Assembly: GCF_900114645.1 (NCBI RefSeq)
Contig: NZ_FOTR01000001.1
Coordinates: 682,001-746,000 of the forward strand
Length of the DNA stretch: 64,000 nucleotides
Source: Gracilibacillus orientalis
Lineage (GTDB): Bacteria; Bacillota; Bacilli; Bacillales; Amphibacillaceae
Reading direction: 5' to 3'
Numbering within the stretch: position 1 is the stretch's first letter; the number at the start of each line of letters is the position of its first letter. Under the pieces are notes generated by a model. The model worked only from the letters and a program-made list of their open reading frames with translations, did not search any database and had not been told where the DNA came from. Below, piece by piece: positions 1 to 8,319 of the stretch. The position numbers were made by a program, and so were the translations under genes.

Positions 1-308
1 ATCAAAGCAAGCCAAATGTTTTGATGCTCCATGATTGCTGCAGCTGTAGCACCTGATATGGCTAATACTGAACCAACTGAAATATCTATACCTTCTTTTG
101 CAATAACTAACGTCATTCCAATAGAAATTATCACAAGTGGGATCGAACGATTTAAAATATCAATAAGACTGCCAAATAAGTGATTGTTTTTTATTTCAAT
201 TTCAAAAAAGCCAGGATCTATAAACAGATTTAAAACAAGAAACAAAGCTAATGCTGTTAAAGGCCAAAATATTTTTTGCCTAGTAAATTTAAGAAGGTAT
301 TGTTTCAT
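1..308 (-). CDS. Sugar ABC transporter permease, RbsC/YtfT type (partial, N-terminal part)
   Basis: Only the first ~102 residues are in the window; the gene runs off the left edge. Reading from the ATG at 308 gives a short basic N-terminus (MKQYLLKFTRQK), a hydrophobic segment, and then the GMTLVIAKEGIDISVGSV motif characteristic of RbsC/XylH/YtfT permeases of CUT2 sugar importers. It would form the membrane channel for the sugar delivered by the binding protein at 7009-8046 and powered by the ATPase at 289-1821. The start overlaps the end of the ATPase gene by 20 bp, so translation is probably coupled. Substrate is inferred from the YtfQ-like binding protein (a furanose sugar), not from this fragment. 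Confidence 0.9.
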   Translation of the reverse strand, partial: MKQYLLKFTRQKIFWPLTALALFLVLNLFIDPGFFEIEIKNNHLFGSLIDILNRSIPLVIISIGMTLVIAKEGIDISVGSVLAISGATAAAIMEHQNIWLAL

Positions 309-1821
309 CTATTTCATCTCCTTTTGCTATCATGTCCATAATCTTAGACTCTGTCATATCCTCTCCTTGTAGTTCTCCAATTTTTTGACGGTCCCGTAAG
401 ACAATGACTCGATCACAACAAGCTACTGTTTCTTCAAGTTCAGCAGATATGAATAAAATGGTAATTCCCTCTTTTGCTAAATCAAAAATTAATTGCCTAA
501 TTTCTTGCTTCGATCCTACATCAATACCTCTAGTTGGTTCATCTAAGATAAGTAAAGTTGGATTTGTAGCTAACCATCTAGCAAGAATGACCTTTTGTTG
601 ATTTCCACCACTAAGATTATCAATGCTTTGTTCTATACTCGGTGTTTTTATTCTTAATAATTTGATATATTTATTGGCTATCCTTTCTTGTTCTTTCATA
701 GGAATGTATTTTAATAGGCCTTTTTTGGTTTGTAGTCCTAGAATAATATTTTCACGAATGGTTAAATCATTAATTATTCCTTCTACTTTGCGATCTTCCG
801 GGCAGAAACTCACCCCTCTTTCAATCGATGATTTTGGGTTTAAAGATCCAATCTTTTCATTGTTTAAATAAAGAACCCCTTGATCTGGCTTATCAATCCC
901 AAAAATTACTTTAGCCAATTCAGTTCTACCTGAACCTAACAGCCCAGCTAACCCTAATACTTCTCCCTTACGCATCTCTATATTTAATGGATTAATAGAG
1001 CCTTTTCTGGCTAGATTAGTTCCACTTAATAACAACTCAGATGATTTTAAATTTTTAAATTGTTTTTCTTTGTGATTAGAATTTTCATCCCATTCCCGTC
1101 CAATCATATTCGATACTAAATCTTTTCTAGGGAGTTGATTCGTTACGTAATCTCCGATATATTGGCCATTTCTTAAAACAGTAATTCGATCAGAAATTTC
1201 GTAGACTTGCTCCAAAAAATGACTAACAAATATAATCCCCATGCCTTCCTCTTTCAATGATTTCATTACCTTAAATAATTGTTTTACTTCATTTTTGTCC
1301 AGACTGGAAGTGGGTTCATCCAGAATAAGAACACCACTAGACATATCTACAGCTCTTGCTATGGCTATCATTTGCTGAATGGCAGTAGAATACGAAGAAA
1401 GAACTTTAGATACATCAATCTTTATATTTAATCTCGTTAAAAGTAATTGCTCAGCTCTTTTTTTAATTTCCTTCCAATTAATTCTTCCATTTTTTTTTGG
1501 TTCTCTACCAATAAAAATATTCTCTGCTACAGAGAGATTTTCGCATAAATTAACTTCCTGAAACACCGCACTAATTCCCTTGTTTTGAGCACTTTGCGGA
1601 GAATCAAGATCTATTTGTTCTTCTTTGAAAAATATTGAACCTTCATCCATTTTGTGAACTCCTGTGAACACCTTAATTAGAGTTGATTTACCAGCACCAT
1701 TTTCACCCATTATGGAATGAATTTCACCTTGTTTTAAAGTGAAGCTAACGTTTGATAAAGCTTTGACACCTGGAAAAAATTTAGATATTCCTTCAGATCT
1801 TAGCAAATACTCAGAAACCAT
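289..1821 (-). CDS. Sugar ABC transporter ATP-binding protein, RbsA/MglA/YtfR type (two ATPase domains)
   Basis: A fused double ATPase of about 510 residues, usual for CUT2 importers. The first half has Walker A GENGAGKST and Walker B LILDEPTSS. The second half has GLLGSGRTELAK in place of Walker A, signature LSGGNQQK and Walker B LILDEPTRGID. An open frame extends upstream to 1938, but the start chosen is the ATG at 1821 (MVSEYLLRSEG): it has an AGAGGGTG ribosome site just upstream and aligns with family N-termini. The first-domain signature is weak (SSYSTAIQQ), as is common in this family. It follows the tandem binding-protein gene after a terminator-like hairpin (1973-2001), so it may be expressed at a lower level or from a separate promoter. 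Confidence 0.93.
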   Translation of the reverse strand: MVSEYLLRSEGISKFFPGVKALSNVSFTLKQGEIHSIMGENGAGKSTLIKVFTGVHKMDEGSIFFKEEQIDLDSPQSAQNKGISAVFQEVNLCENLSVAENIFIGREPKKNGRINWKEIKKRAEQLLLTRLNIKIDVSKVLSSYSTAIQQMIAIARAVDMSSGVLILDEPTSSLDKNEVKQLFKVMKSLKEEGMGIIFVSHFLEQVYEISDRITVLRNGQYIGDYVTNQLPRKDLVSNMIGREWDENSNHKEKQFKNLKSSELLLSGTNLARKGSINPLNIEMRKGEVLGLAGLLGSGRTELAKVIFGIDKPDQGVLYLNNEKIGSLNPKSSIERGVSFCPEDRKVEGIINDLTIRENIILGLQTKKGLLKYIPMKEQERIANKYIKLLRIKTPSIEQSIDNLSGGNQQKVILARWLATNPTLLILDEPTRGIDVGSKQEIRQLIFDLAKEGITILFISAELEETVACCDRVIVLRDRQKIGELQGEDMTESKIMDMIAKGDEIDETIPS

Positions 1822-1972
1822 ATAGAACACCCTCTTAATTCTGTGTTTTAACCTGTTGTATATAGTAAGAACAGGCTTATTTAAAGTATAATTTTTTGTT
1901 GAAATTTTGTATTTAAAAATAAAAGTCTTTTTTTGCACATTTCGGCTTTATAATTAAAAAAGCTATTAAAAT

Positions 1973-2001
1973 ATCCCCGCTTCACTTTGTGAAACGGGGA
2001 T
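1973..2001 (-). terminator. Hairpin between the tandem binding-protein gene and the ATPase gene
   Basis: Inverted repeat with stem ATCCCCG plus TTCAC, a 3-nt loop and one internal mismatch. On the minus strand it is followed by a T-rich stretch (TATTTTAATAGC, then TTTTTT). It could act as a partial terminator inside the operon, separating sensor genes from transporter genes. Confidence 0.7.
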
Positions 2002-2040
2002 TGGATAGATTATAATATTATGCTGGCGTAATAGCTAACT

Positions 2041-3912
2041 CTAATAGTTTCTTTTTTTTATTTCTTTCTTTGCTTCTTCTTGTGTAAAGGTTTCCTCAGA
2101 TGTAATAATTTTCATCGGTATTTCCGTACCGTTTTTTAATTCTTTAGCAGCTTGCATAATCTGTGGTCCTAACAACGGGTTACATTCCACCGTAAAATTT
2201 AATTTACCAGCACTTAGTGCTTTAAAAGCTTTATTTGTAGCATCTATTGAGATAATTTTTATATCAAATCCAGGTTGTAAACCGTATTCCTCAATTGCTT
2301 CAATTGCCCCAATTGCCATGTCATCATTGTGCGAATACACTATATCTATTTCACTGCCAAACTGTTGCAACGCCTTTTCCATCATTTCTTTACCTTTTCC
2401 CAATGTAAAATCGCCTGATAAAGAATCTATTATATGAAGATTGGGGTGATGTTCTGATACTTCTTTAAATCCTTGTTTTCTATCAGTTGCTGGTGCTGAA
2501 CTCTTTGTGCCTTCTAATTCTATAATATTAACTGTTTCCGTATTAGATTCCTTATGATCTACTACCCATTGAGCAGCTCTTCTTCCTTCTTCAACAAAAT
2601 CTGATCCAATAAAAGATGTCCAAAGTGAATCGTCTTGAACCTTTATTTCCCTATCACACAATATAACAGGGATTCCTGCATCTTTTGCTTCCTGTAATAC
2701 TTCATCCCATCCATTCTCTACCATAGGGGAAAATGCAATGACATCTACACCTTGCTTAATAAAATCCCTGATTATTGCTATTTGTTTTTCTTGATTATTA
2801 TTTGCATTTATTAATTGAAGATCTACATTTTCTTGCTCAGCTGCTTTTATAATAGATTCCGTATTCGCTGATCTCCATGCACTTTCATTACCTACTTGTG
2901 CAAATCCAAGGGTGACTTTCTCATCATTTTCTATATGGCTAGTTAAGTCATTTCTGTTATGATAAAAGTCCTCCACATTTTGAGAAGATACTTCATGATT
3001 TCTTAATATTATTTTTTTAGGAATTTCTGTATCTTCTTCTAGAATACGAATAGCATAGTGTATCGCTTGTTTACCTCCTGTAGGTGTTATAAATGTTGTA
3101 TCTATTTTCTTTTGTTTTACAAGTTGCAGTCCTCCATTTGGTTTATCTACGCCATCACTTCCAATTATTTTAATATGATCTATATCTAGGGAATGAAGTG
3201 CTTTATACACACCTAAAGCCATCGCATCATTGTGGGCATATATGAGATCAGGTTGATCATTACTCTTTTTTAATAATGCTTTTAATTCATCCTCTGCTTT
3301 ATCACGTTGCCAGTTAGCAACAAGTGTGTTTATAATTTTTATGTTTTTCATTTGATTTATATTTTCTCTAAAACCACGACTTCTCTCTTCTGCTTGTACT
3401 GCACTCGTTAAGCCTTGTACTTCAATTACGTTACCGCCTTGATTTCCCAACAAATTTGTAGTAGCTTCAGCAGCCATTTCACCTATTAAAAAATGATCAG
3501 TTCCAATATAAAGTGTATAATTGTAACCTTCTACACCTCTTCCTAGTACAATAACTGGAATTTCATTATATGCCTTTGATATAACGGGTGTCATTGCTAT
3601 TGAATCTTCAACAGACACAATTAATAAATCAATATCATATCCCTTTAACGTTTTAATATCATCAATTTGCTTTTGCGTATTTTGAGCTGCGTCAGTGTAA
3701 ATCACTCTTATATTATGATATTTTGATGCTTCCTCTTGTATTTCTTCATTCATTGAAATTTGCCAAGGTTCTAGGAGGTTAGGTTGTGAAACGCCAATAA
3801 CATAGTCGACTTCCGTTTCTGTATGAGAATTTGATTGAAACAATATAACAAATACTAAGCATATCATAAGTGCTACAAACAACATGATAGTAGTGACGAT
3901 TCTTTTATTCAT
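2041..3912 (-). CDS. Membrane-anchored protein with two tandem sugar-binding (periplasmic-binding-protein) domains, probable sensor subunit
   Basis: 623 residues. Residues 1-27 form one hydrophobic segment with no convincing lipobox (the only Cys is preceded by Ile), so it looks like a membrane anchor. Residues ~37-310 form one Peripla_BP_4 domain (starts DYVIGVSQPNLLEPWQ; contains YAHNDAMALG). Residues ~335-610 form a second, closely resembling the transporter's own binding protein at 7009-8046: both share WTSFIGSDF/YTSFIGSDF-type, SHNDDMAIGAI/AHNDDMALGAI and VECNPLLGPQ blocks. Ordinary binding proteins have one such domain (~300-350 aa). The start overlaps the response-regulator stop by 8 bp, placing it in the kinase/regulator operon. 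Inference: it presents sugar to the kinase rather than feeding the transporter, as described for XylFII with LytS/YesN and for AraP with AraS/AraR. Confidence 0.9.
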   Translation of the reverse strand: MNKRIVTTIMLFVALMICLVFVILFQSNSHTETEVDYVIGVSQPNLLEPWQISMNEEIQEEASKYHNIRVIYTDAAQNTQKQIDDIKTLKGYDIDLLIVSVEDSIAMTPVISKAYNEIPVIVLGRGVEGYNYTLYIGTDHFLIGEMAAEATTNLLGNQGGNVIEVQGLTSAVQAEERSRGFRENINQMKNIKIINTLVANWQRDKAEDELKALLKKSNDQPDLIYAHNDAMALGVYKALHSLDIDHIKIIGSDGVDKPNGGLQLVKQKKIDTTFITPTGGKQAIHYAIRILEEDTEIPKKIILRNHEVSSQNVEDFYHNRNDLTSHIENDEKVTLGFAQVGNESAWRSANTESIIKAAEQENVDLQLINANNNQEKQIAIIRDFIKQGVDVIAFSPMVENGWDEVLQEAKDAGIPVILCDREIKVQDDSLWTSFIGSDFVEEGRRAAQWVVDHKESNTETVNIIELEGTKSSAPATDRKQGFKEVSEHHPNLHIIDSLSGDFTLGKGKEMMEKALQQFGSEIDIVYSHNDDMAIGAIEAIEEYGLQPGFDIKIISIDATNKAFKALSAGKLNFTVECNPLLGPQIMQAAKELKNGTEIPMKIITSEETFTQEEAKKEIKKRNY

Positions 3913-5104
3913 ATAGTTTTTCCCCTGTACGATATACAGTTGGTGAAATCCCGACTACTTTTTTAAAGGCATTGCAAAAATAATGTTGTGTACTATAACC
4001 AACCATTTCAGCTACTTCATATATCTTCAGATAAGGATCCTTCATTAAGATCAATGCTTTATTAATTCGCACATTTTTAAGATATTGAATAAATGAGACA
4101 CCTAGTTCATTTTTTATTTGTTTACTTAGGTACGTAGGATTCACTTGCACATAACTTGCAACCTGTTGTAATGAAATAGATGGACTATAATAATGTTGAT
4201 CAATATAATTTTTAGCCAATGCAACAATAGGCGTCATTTTATTCGCTGATTTTAAATCACTAACTACTTTTTTATATTCATTAGGAAATTCCAAAGATGA
4301 AGTTAATAAGGAATCCCTACAAGTGACAACTTTTCCTAGAAAACGCTCTAACTCTAGTACTATTTTTTGATTGATATCGAATAAAAATTCTGTGTCTATC
4401 TGTGGTAACAATAAAACAATGTGACCAGATTGATCCTCAAACATTTCTTTTGATTGATATCCACTTAAAAGATCACTAATAATATTTTTGATTGAAAAAC
4501 TTAACAGAACATCACTCCAATTTTGTTCCATACTTCCTATGTTAATTTCTTTTATAACCTTAAATACCAATAATCCAGTGTTTTTCGTTAAACTGACTCC
4601 AAGTAGCTTTGCATGTTTTTTCATTTCGTCTTCTTGATAGTGTCCAAGACTCCAACTCAATAGAAATTTTTCCTTAAGAAGTTGTTTATTGCCTTCCAAT
4701 TGTTTTTCACGAAGCCTATTCCTAGACCTTCTCGTCAAAATATCAACAGCATTCTCAATCGACTGTTCTAGCTCCGGTTTTTTTACGGGTTTTAATATAT
4801 AGTCTATTGTTCCCATCTTTATTGCTTTTTGAGCATAAATAAATTCATTATAACCTGAAATAACAATAAAAACGGCATCAGGTAATATCGACCGTAATTT
4901 TTCCATTAATTCTAATCCATTTAAAAACGGCATGTTGATATCGATAAATAGAATATCCGGCCTCAATTCTATAGCCTTGTTTAACGCTTCTTCTCCATCC
5001 TCTGCTTCACCTATCACATTGATTGAATAACTTTCCCAATTTAATGATTTTTTTAACCCTCTTCTAATAATACTTTCATCTTCAGCAATAAATAATTTCC
5101 ACAT
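3905..5104 (-). CDS. Response regulator, YesN type (receiver + AraC-family DNA-binding domain)
   Basis: 399 residues. The N-terminal receiver domain has acidic residues E8/D9, phospho-acceptor D55 (LFIDINMP) and conserved Lys in LKPVKKPE. The middle part is a weakly conserved linker. The C-terminal ~100 residues carry two AraC-type helix-turn-helix motifs (ISLQQVASYVQVNPTYLSK and KIYEVAEMVGY), ending GISPTVYR. It is the partner of the kinase at 5128-6876 (23 bp apart) and overlaps the tandem binding-protein gene. Its likely targets are the promoter of the binding protein at 7009-8046 and the transporter genes, inferred from position only. Confidence 0.95.
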   Translation of the reverse strand: MWKLFIAEDESIIRRGLKKSLNWESYSINVIGEAEDGEEALNKAIELRPDILFIDINMPFLNGLELMEKLRSILPDAVFIVISGYNEFIYAQKAIKMGTIDYILKPVKKPELEQSIENAVDILTRRSRNRLREKQLEGNKQLLKEKFLLSWSLGHYQEDEMKKHAKLLGVSLTKNTGLLVFKVIKEINIGSMEQNWSDVLLSFSIKNIISDLLSGYQSKEMFEDQSGHIVLLLPQIDTEFLFDINQKIVLELERFLGKVVTCRDSLLTSSLEFPNEYKKVVSDLKSANKMTPIVALAKNYIDQHYYSPSISLQQVASYVQVNPTYLSKQIKNELGVSFIQYLKNVRINKALILMKDPYLKIYEVAEMVGYSTQHYFCNAFKKVVGISPTVYRTGEKLYE

Positions 5105-5127
5105 TAATTAACCCCCTTGAAAATAGC

Positions 5128-6876
5128 TTAGAATGGCTTAAGAGGAAGGATTGCATTAATTGTTGTACCTTTTTTAAATTCACTATACACTTCCAGCCCA
5201 TAATCTGTTCCATAAGATAGTTTGATTCTTGCATTAACATTGAACAAACCATACCCCTTAGACACATTAGAATCAATTTTCTTTAGATAATTGTTAATTT
5301 CTCGTAATTTATCACTTTTCACTCCCATTCCAGTATCACGAACTGTAAATAGAAGCTTATCATCTTGAGTATCAATATTAATTATAATCTTTCCTTTACC
5401 TCTCTTATTTCTTATACCATGATATATTGCATTCTCTACTAAGGGTTGTAATATCAGTTTTAAGACTTGATAATCTTTTACACGCTCGTTCATATTTATC
5501 TCATACTCTAACTTTGATTCGTATCGAGTCATTTGTATAATGAGATAGCTTTTTACATGTTCAACTTCTTCTTCTACTGTGATGAATTCCTTTCCTTTAT
5601 TCAAACCAATTCGGAAAAGGGTTGTTAACGCATTCACTAATTCAGTTATCTTTGTAGCATGATATTCATCAGCCATCCATTGAATAGTATCTAAAGTATT
5701 ATATAGAAAATGAGGTTTGATTTGCGCTTGCAAGATCTCTAACTCTGCTTCTCGTTTACTTTTTTGTTCTTTGTATACTAATTCGATTAAACGTTCAATT
5801 TCATCGATCATTTTATTATAACTCTTACCTAATTGTCCTATTTCATCTCTGTATTTGGAATGAAATCGTAAATCAAATCTTCCTTCTTCTACATTACCCA
5901 TTAGTGTTTTCAATTTGTTAACTGGTTTTGTTATCATACTTGCGAAAAATAATGAAAATACAGATCCGACCAACAAAGTAATTAAAGCGATTACAAAAGT
6001 GAGTTTCTGAACATCCGAAACCACTTTTGTCGTTTCATCTAGAGAAAAAACACCAGCTACTTTCCAACCGATATCAGAAATAGTGTTGTAAATAATTTGA
6101 TAATTATTTCCTTTAATAGTTTGTTCAACAGGTGAAGAGCTTTCATTTTGTAGCCAACTTGGATGTATTCGATAAACGATATCATTTACTGGTGCATACA
6201 CAACTTTACCGTTCTCGTCCGTTATAAACACAAAACCACTTTTTCCTAATTTAATTGATTCAATAATATTTTTGATAAAATCTAATTTTAGGTCTATCAA
6301 AATAACACCCATTACTTCATCTGTATTAGAGTTTTTCACAGCTTTTACAAGTGTGAGTACATTATTTACTTGATAATTTGAATTGTTTTTTATATTTCTT
6401 CCAATTGGATTACTAATTAAATGCATTTTTTCAGGTGACTTGATTGTCTCTACATACCACGGCTCCGTTGTGAGTGGATCTCTTGAAATACGTGATATCT
6501 CGTTACTAATAAATCTATCATGCTTATTTAGGATTAAAATTCCCGCAATCTCCGGATGTCTATCTTTGTAAACTTGCATTTTGTTTTTTATTGACTGTTC
6601 ATCAGAACTATTACTCTCTTGTTCCAACATGAATTCTTTCACTAATTCCTCTTGAGAGAGATAATACATGATATTTTCGTTTTCTTCTATCAGTGTTTTT
6701 ATATTGCTCCATACTTGATTAATCATTTGATCAGTATGCATATTCGCTTCTTCTTCTAGCGAATCTTTGTAGATATTTCCGCCAAAAAAACTTAATGTAG
6801 ACACACATAAAATGATAATAATAAAAAAATAAAATAAGAGCTTAAATCGAATACTTTTGTTATTAAAATATAACAC
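5128..6876 (-). CDS. Sensor histidine kinase, YesM/LytS type
   Basis: 582 residues. An N-terminal membrane helix (~12-32), a large extracellular Cache-like sensor region (~33-280), a second membrane helix (~285-310) and a HAMP segment (SMITKPVNKLKTLM...) precede the His_kinase domain with QIKPHFLYNTLDTIQ, whose His is the phosphorylation site. The HATPase_c domain has the N-box QPLVENAIYHGI and G-box DTGMGV. The family signals to AraC-type regulators such as the adjacent one. A hairpin (6966-6999) separates it from the upstream binding-protein gene, so it may be expressed by read-through from that gene. The attached double binding protein suggests sugar recognition is at least partly done by that partner. 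Confidence 0.95.
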   Translation of the reverse strand: MLYFNNKSIRFKLLFYFFIIIILCVSTLSFFGGNIYKDSLEEEANMHTDQMINQVWSNIKTLIEENENIMYYLSQEELVKEFMLEQESNSSDEQSIKNKMQVYKDRHPEIAGILILNKHDRFISNEISRISRDPLTTEPWYVETIKSPEKMHLISNPIGRNIKNNSNYQVNNVLTLVKAVKNSNTDEVMGVILIDLKLDFIKNIIESIKLGKSGFVFITDENGKVVYAPVNDIVYRIHPSWLQNESSSPVEQTIKGNNYQIIYNTISDIGWKVAGVFSLDETTKVVSDVQKLTFVIALITLLVGSVFSLFFASMITKPVNKLKTLMGNVEEGRFDLRFHSKYRDEIGQLGKSYNKMIDEIERLIELVYKEQKSKREAELEILQAQIKPHFLYNTLDTIQWMADEYHATKITELVNALTTLFRIGLNKGKEFITVEEEVEHVKSYLIIQMTRYESKLEYEINMNERVKDYQVLKLILQPLVENAIYHGIRNKRGKGKIIINIDTQDDKLLFTVRDTGMGVKSDKLREINNYLKKIDSNVSKGYGLFNVNARIKLSYGTDYGLEVYSEFKKGTTINAILPLKPF

Positions 6877-6965
6877 TACTTTTTTTACATTGATTGTTCT
6901 CCCCCCTTTGTAAACTTATTATTCATTACAAAGAACTATTTATCAAGAGGAACTGAAATATGAAT

Positions 6966-6999
6966 AAAAATCGAGATTGAAAATTCAATCTCGATTTTT
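6966..6999 (-). terminator. Perfect hairpin, terminator/attenuator between binding-protein gene and kinase gene
   Basis: A 10-bp perfect stem (TCGAGATTGA) with a 4-nt loop, flanked by five A on one side and five T on the other, so it can work on either strand. It fits partial termination giving much more binding protein than kinase. Confidence 0.85.
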
Positions 7000-7008
7000 C
7001 ATTTCCAT

Positions 7009-8046
7009 TTAATACTTGCGATCAGGTAAGGCTTCTTCTGCTGCTTCTGCACCTACAAACACCGTTTCTTCTGTTTTAATCCATCGCTCAATTTCTTTTT
7101 CTTCCTTTAAATCCTTTGCTGCTTGTGCAAGCTGTGGTCCCAATAATGGATTACATTCTACAATAATATTTGCTTTTCCTGCAATAACTGCCTCGAATAT
7201 ATCGCTAATTCCATCTACAGATACAATTTTTATATCTTCCCCAGGATTCAAGCCATATTCCTCAATCGCCTGTATCGCCCCTAATGCCATATCATCATTA
7301 TGGGCATAAACTACATCTATATTCTCACCATCAGATTTTAAGAATGCCTCCATAACTTCCTTACCTTTTGACCTTGTAAATTCACCAGTTTGGGATTTAA
7401 TAATATTATACTTATCGTTCTCATTTATAATATTCGCAAATCCTTCCATCCGGTCATTTGCTGCACTAGCACCGACAGTCCCTTGAAGTTCTACAATGTT
7501 CGTTTCTACGTCCTCTCCAACAAGGTTAATTAATTCTTTTGCTGCATTCTCACCTTCAAGAATAAAATCAGATCCTATAAAGCTTGTGTACAATGACTCA
7601 TCTTCTACTTCAATACGACGGTCTAATAAAATTACTGGAATATCTGCATCCTTTGCCTCTGTTAAAACCGTTTCCCATCCAGATTCTACTACAGGAGCTA
7701 AAGCTATAATATCTACCTGTTGAGCAATAAAATTTCTTAGTGCCTTTATCTGATTTTCTTGTTTTTGTTGAGCATCAGAAAATTTCAGTTCAAACTGTGG
7801 ATCATTTTCTAATGTGTCTTTAATAGATTCTGTCTCAGCTGTTCTCCATCCACTCTCTGCACCTATTTGTGAAAAACCAATCACAATAGGACCAGAAGAG
7901 TCTTCATTTGAAGCTTCCTCACTATTGTTGTCTGATTCATTATTTTCATTAGTTGAGTTTGTGTTTTCTGAATTACATGCTGAAAGAATCAATACTAATG
8001 ATAGCACCGTAACCAAGATTACAAATACCTGTTTTACACTTTTCAT
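7009..8046 (-). CDS. Sugar ABC transporter substrate-binding lipoprotein, YtfQ-like (furanose sugars)
   Basis: 345 residues with a lipoprotein signal (LILSAC, Cys24) and an Asn/Glu/Ser-rich linker. It then shows the YtfQ hallmarks: GFSQIGAESGWRTAET, QQKQENQIKALRNFIAQQVD, APVVESGWETVLTEAKDADIPVILLDR and AHNDDMALGAIQAIEEYG. E. coli YtfQ binds galactofuranose, and the related bifidobacterial FruE binds fructose. Given the fructan locus elsewhere in the window, a furanose such as fructofuranose, arabinofuranose or galactofuranose is a reasonable but unproven substrate. It is the first gene of the locus, with a strong AAAGGGGGAG ribosome site. Its sequence is closely similar to the second half of the tandem protein at 2041-3912. 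Confidence 0.93.
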   Translation of the reverse strand: MKSVKQVFVILVTVLSLVLILSACNSENTNSTNENNESDNNSEEASNEDSSGPIVIGFSQIGAESGWRTAETESIKDTLENDPQFELKFSDAQQKQENQIKALRNFIAQQVDIIALAPVVESGWETVLTEAKDADIPVILLDRRIEVEDESLYTSFIGSDFILEGENAAKELINLVGEDVETNIVELQGTVGASAANDRMEGFANIINENDKYNIIKSQTGEFTRSKGKEVMEAFLKSDGENIDVVYAHNDDMALGAIQAIEEYGLNPGEDIKIVSVDGISDIFEAVIAGKANIIVECNPLLGPQLAQAAKDLKEEKEIERWIKTEETVFVGAEAAEEALPDRKY

Positions 8047-8165
8047 TTTACTCTCCCCCTTTATCTAATTTAAACTCCTCTTCATAATAAAAGGGATCTC
8101 CAAAAATGTATTTGTAATAATGCTTGTTTATTTATAAATTTCCGTACTTTTATAACGAACTAAAA

Positions 8166-8200
8166 AATAACCCCATTTCATATGTAGAAACAAGGTTATT
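8166..8200 (-). terminator. Terminator of the TRAP transporter operon
   Basis: On the minus strand an AATAACC...GGTTATT stem with an inner GTTTC/GAAAT pairing is followed directly by TTTTTT. It lies ~120 bp past the DctM stop. The remaining intergenic sequence (8047-8319) shows no open reading frame; its left part must hold the promoter of the binding-protein gene, though no clear hexamers were identified. Confidence 0.75.
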
Positions 8201-8319
8201 ATCAAACATATTAGACGTCTCCACCTTGCCAATCGAAATTCCTGGTAACAGTTCCTGCTCCATCATTAGTGGATGAGAGACGAATAATTAGCAAAAAGCA
8301 TATATATTTTTGAACATTC

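Noticed and set aside
289-1938. Long start of the ATPase gene at 1938
   Set aside because: The extra N-terminal 39 residues are low-complexity and unlike the family, and there is a ribosome site before 1821.
5082-5276. 64-residue minus-strand frame spanning the kinase-regulator junction
   Set aside because: Lies inside the kinase gene in another frame, Met/Cys-rich, no ribosome site; a shadow frame.
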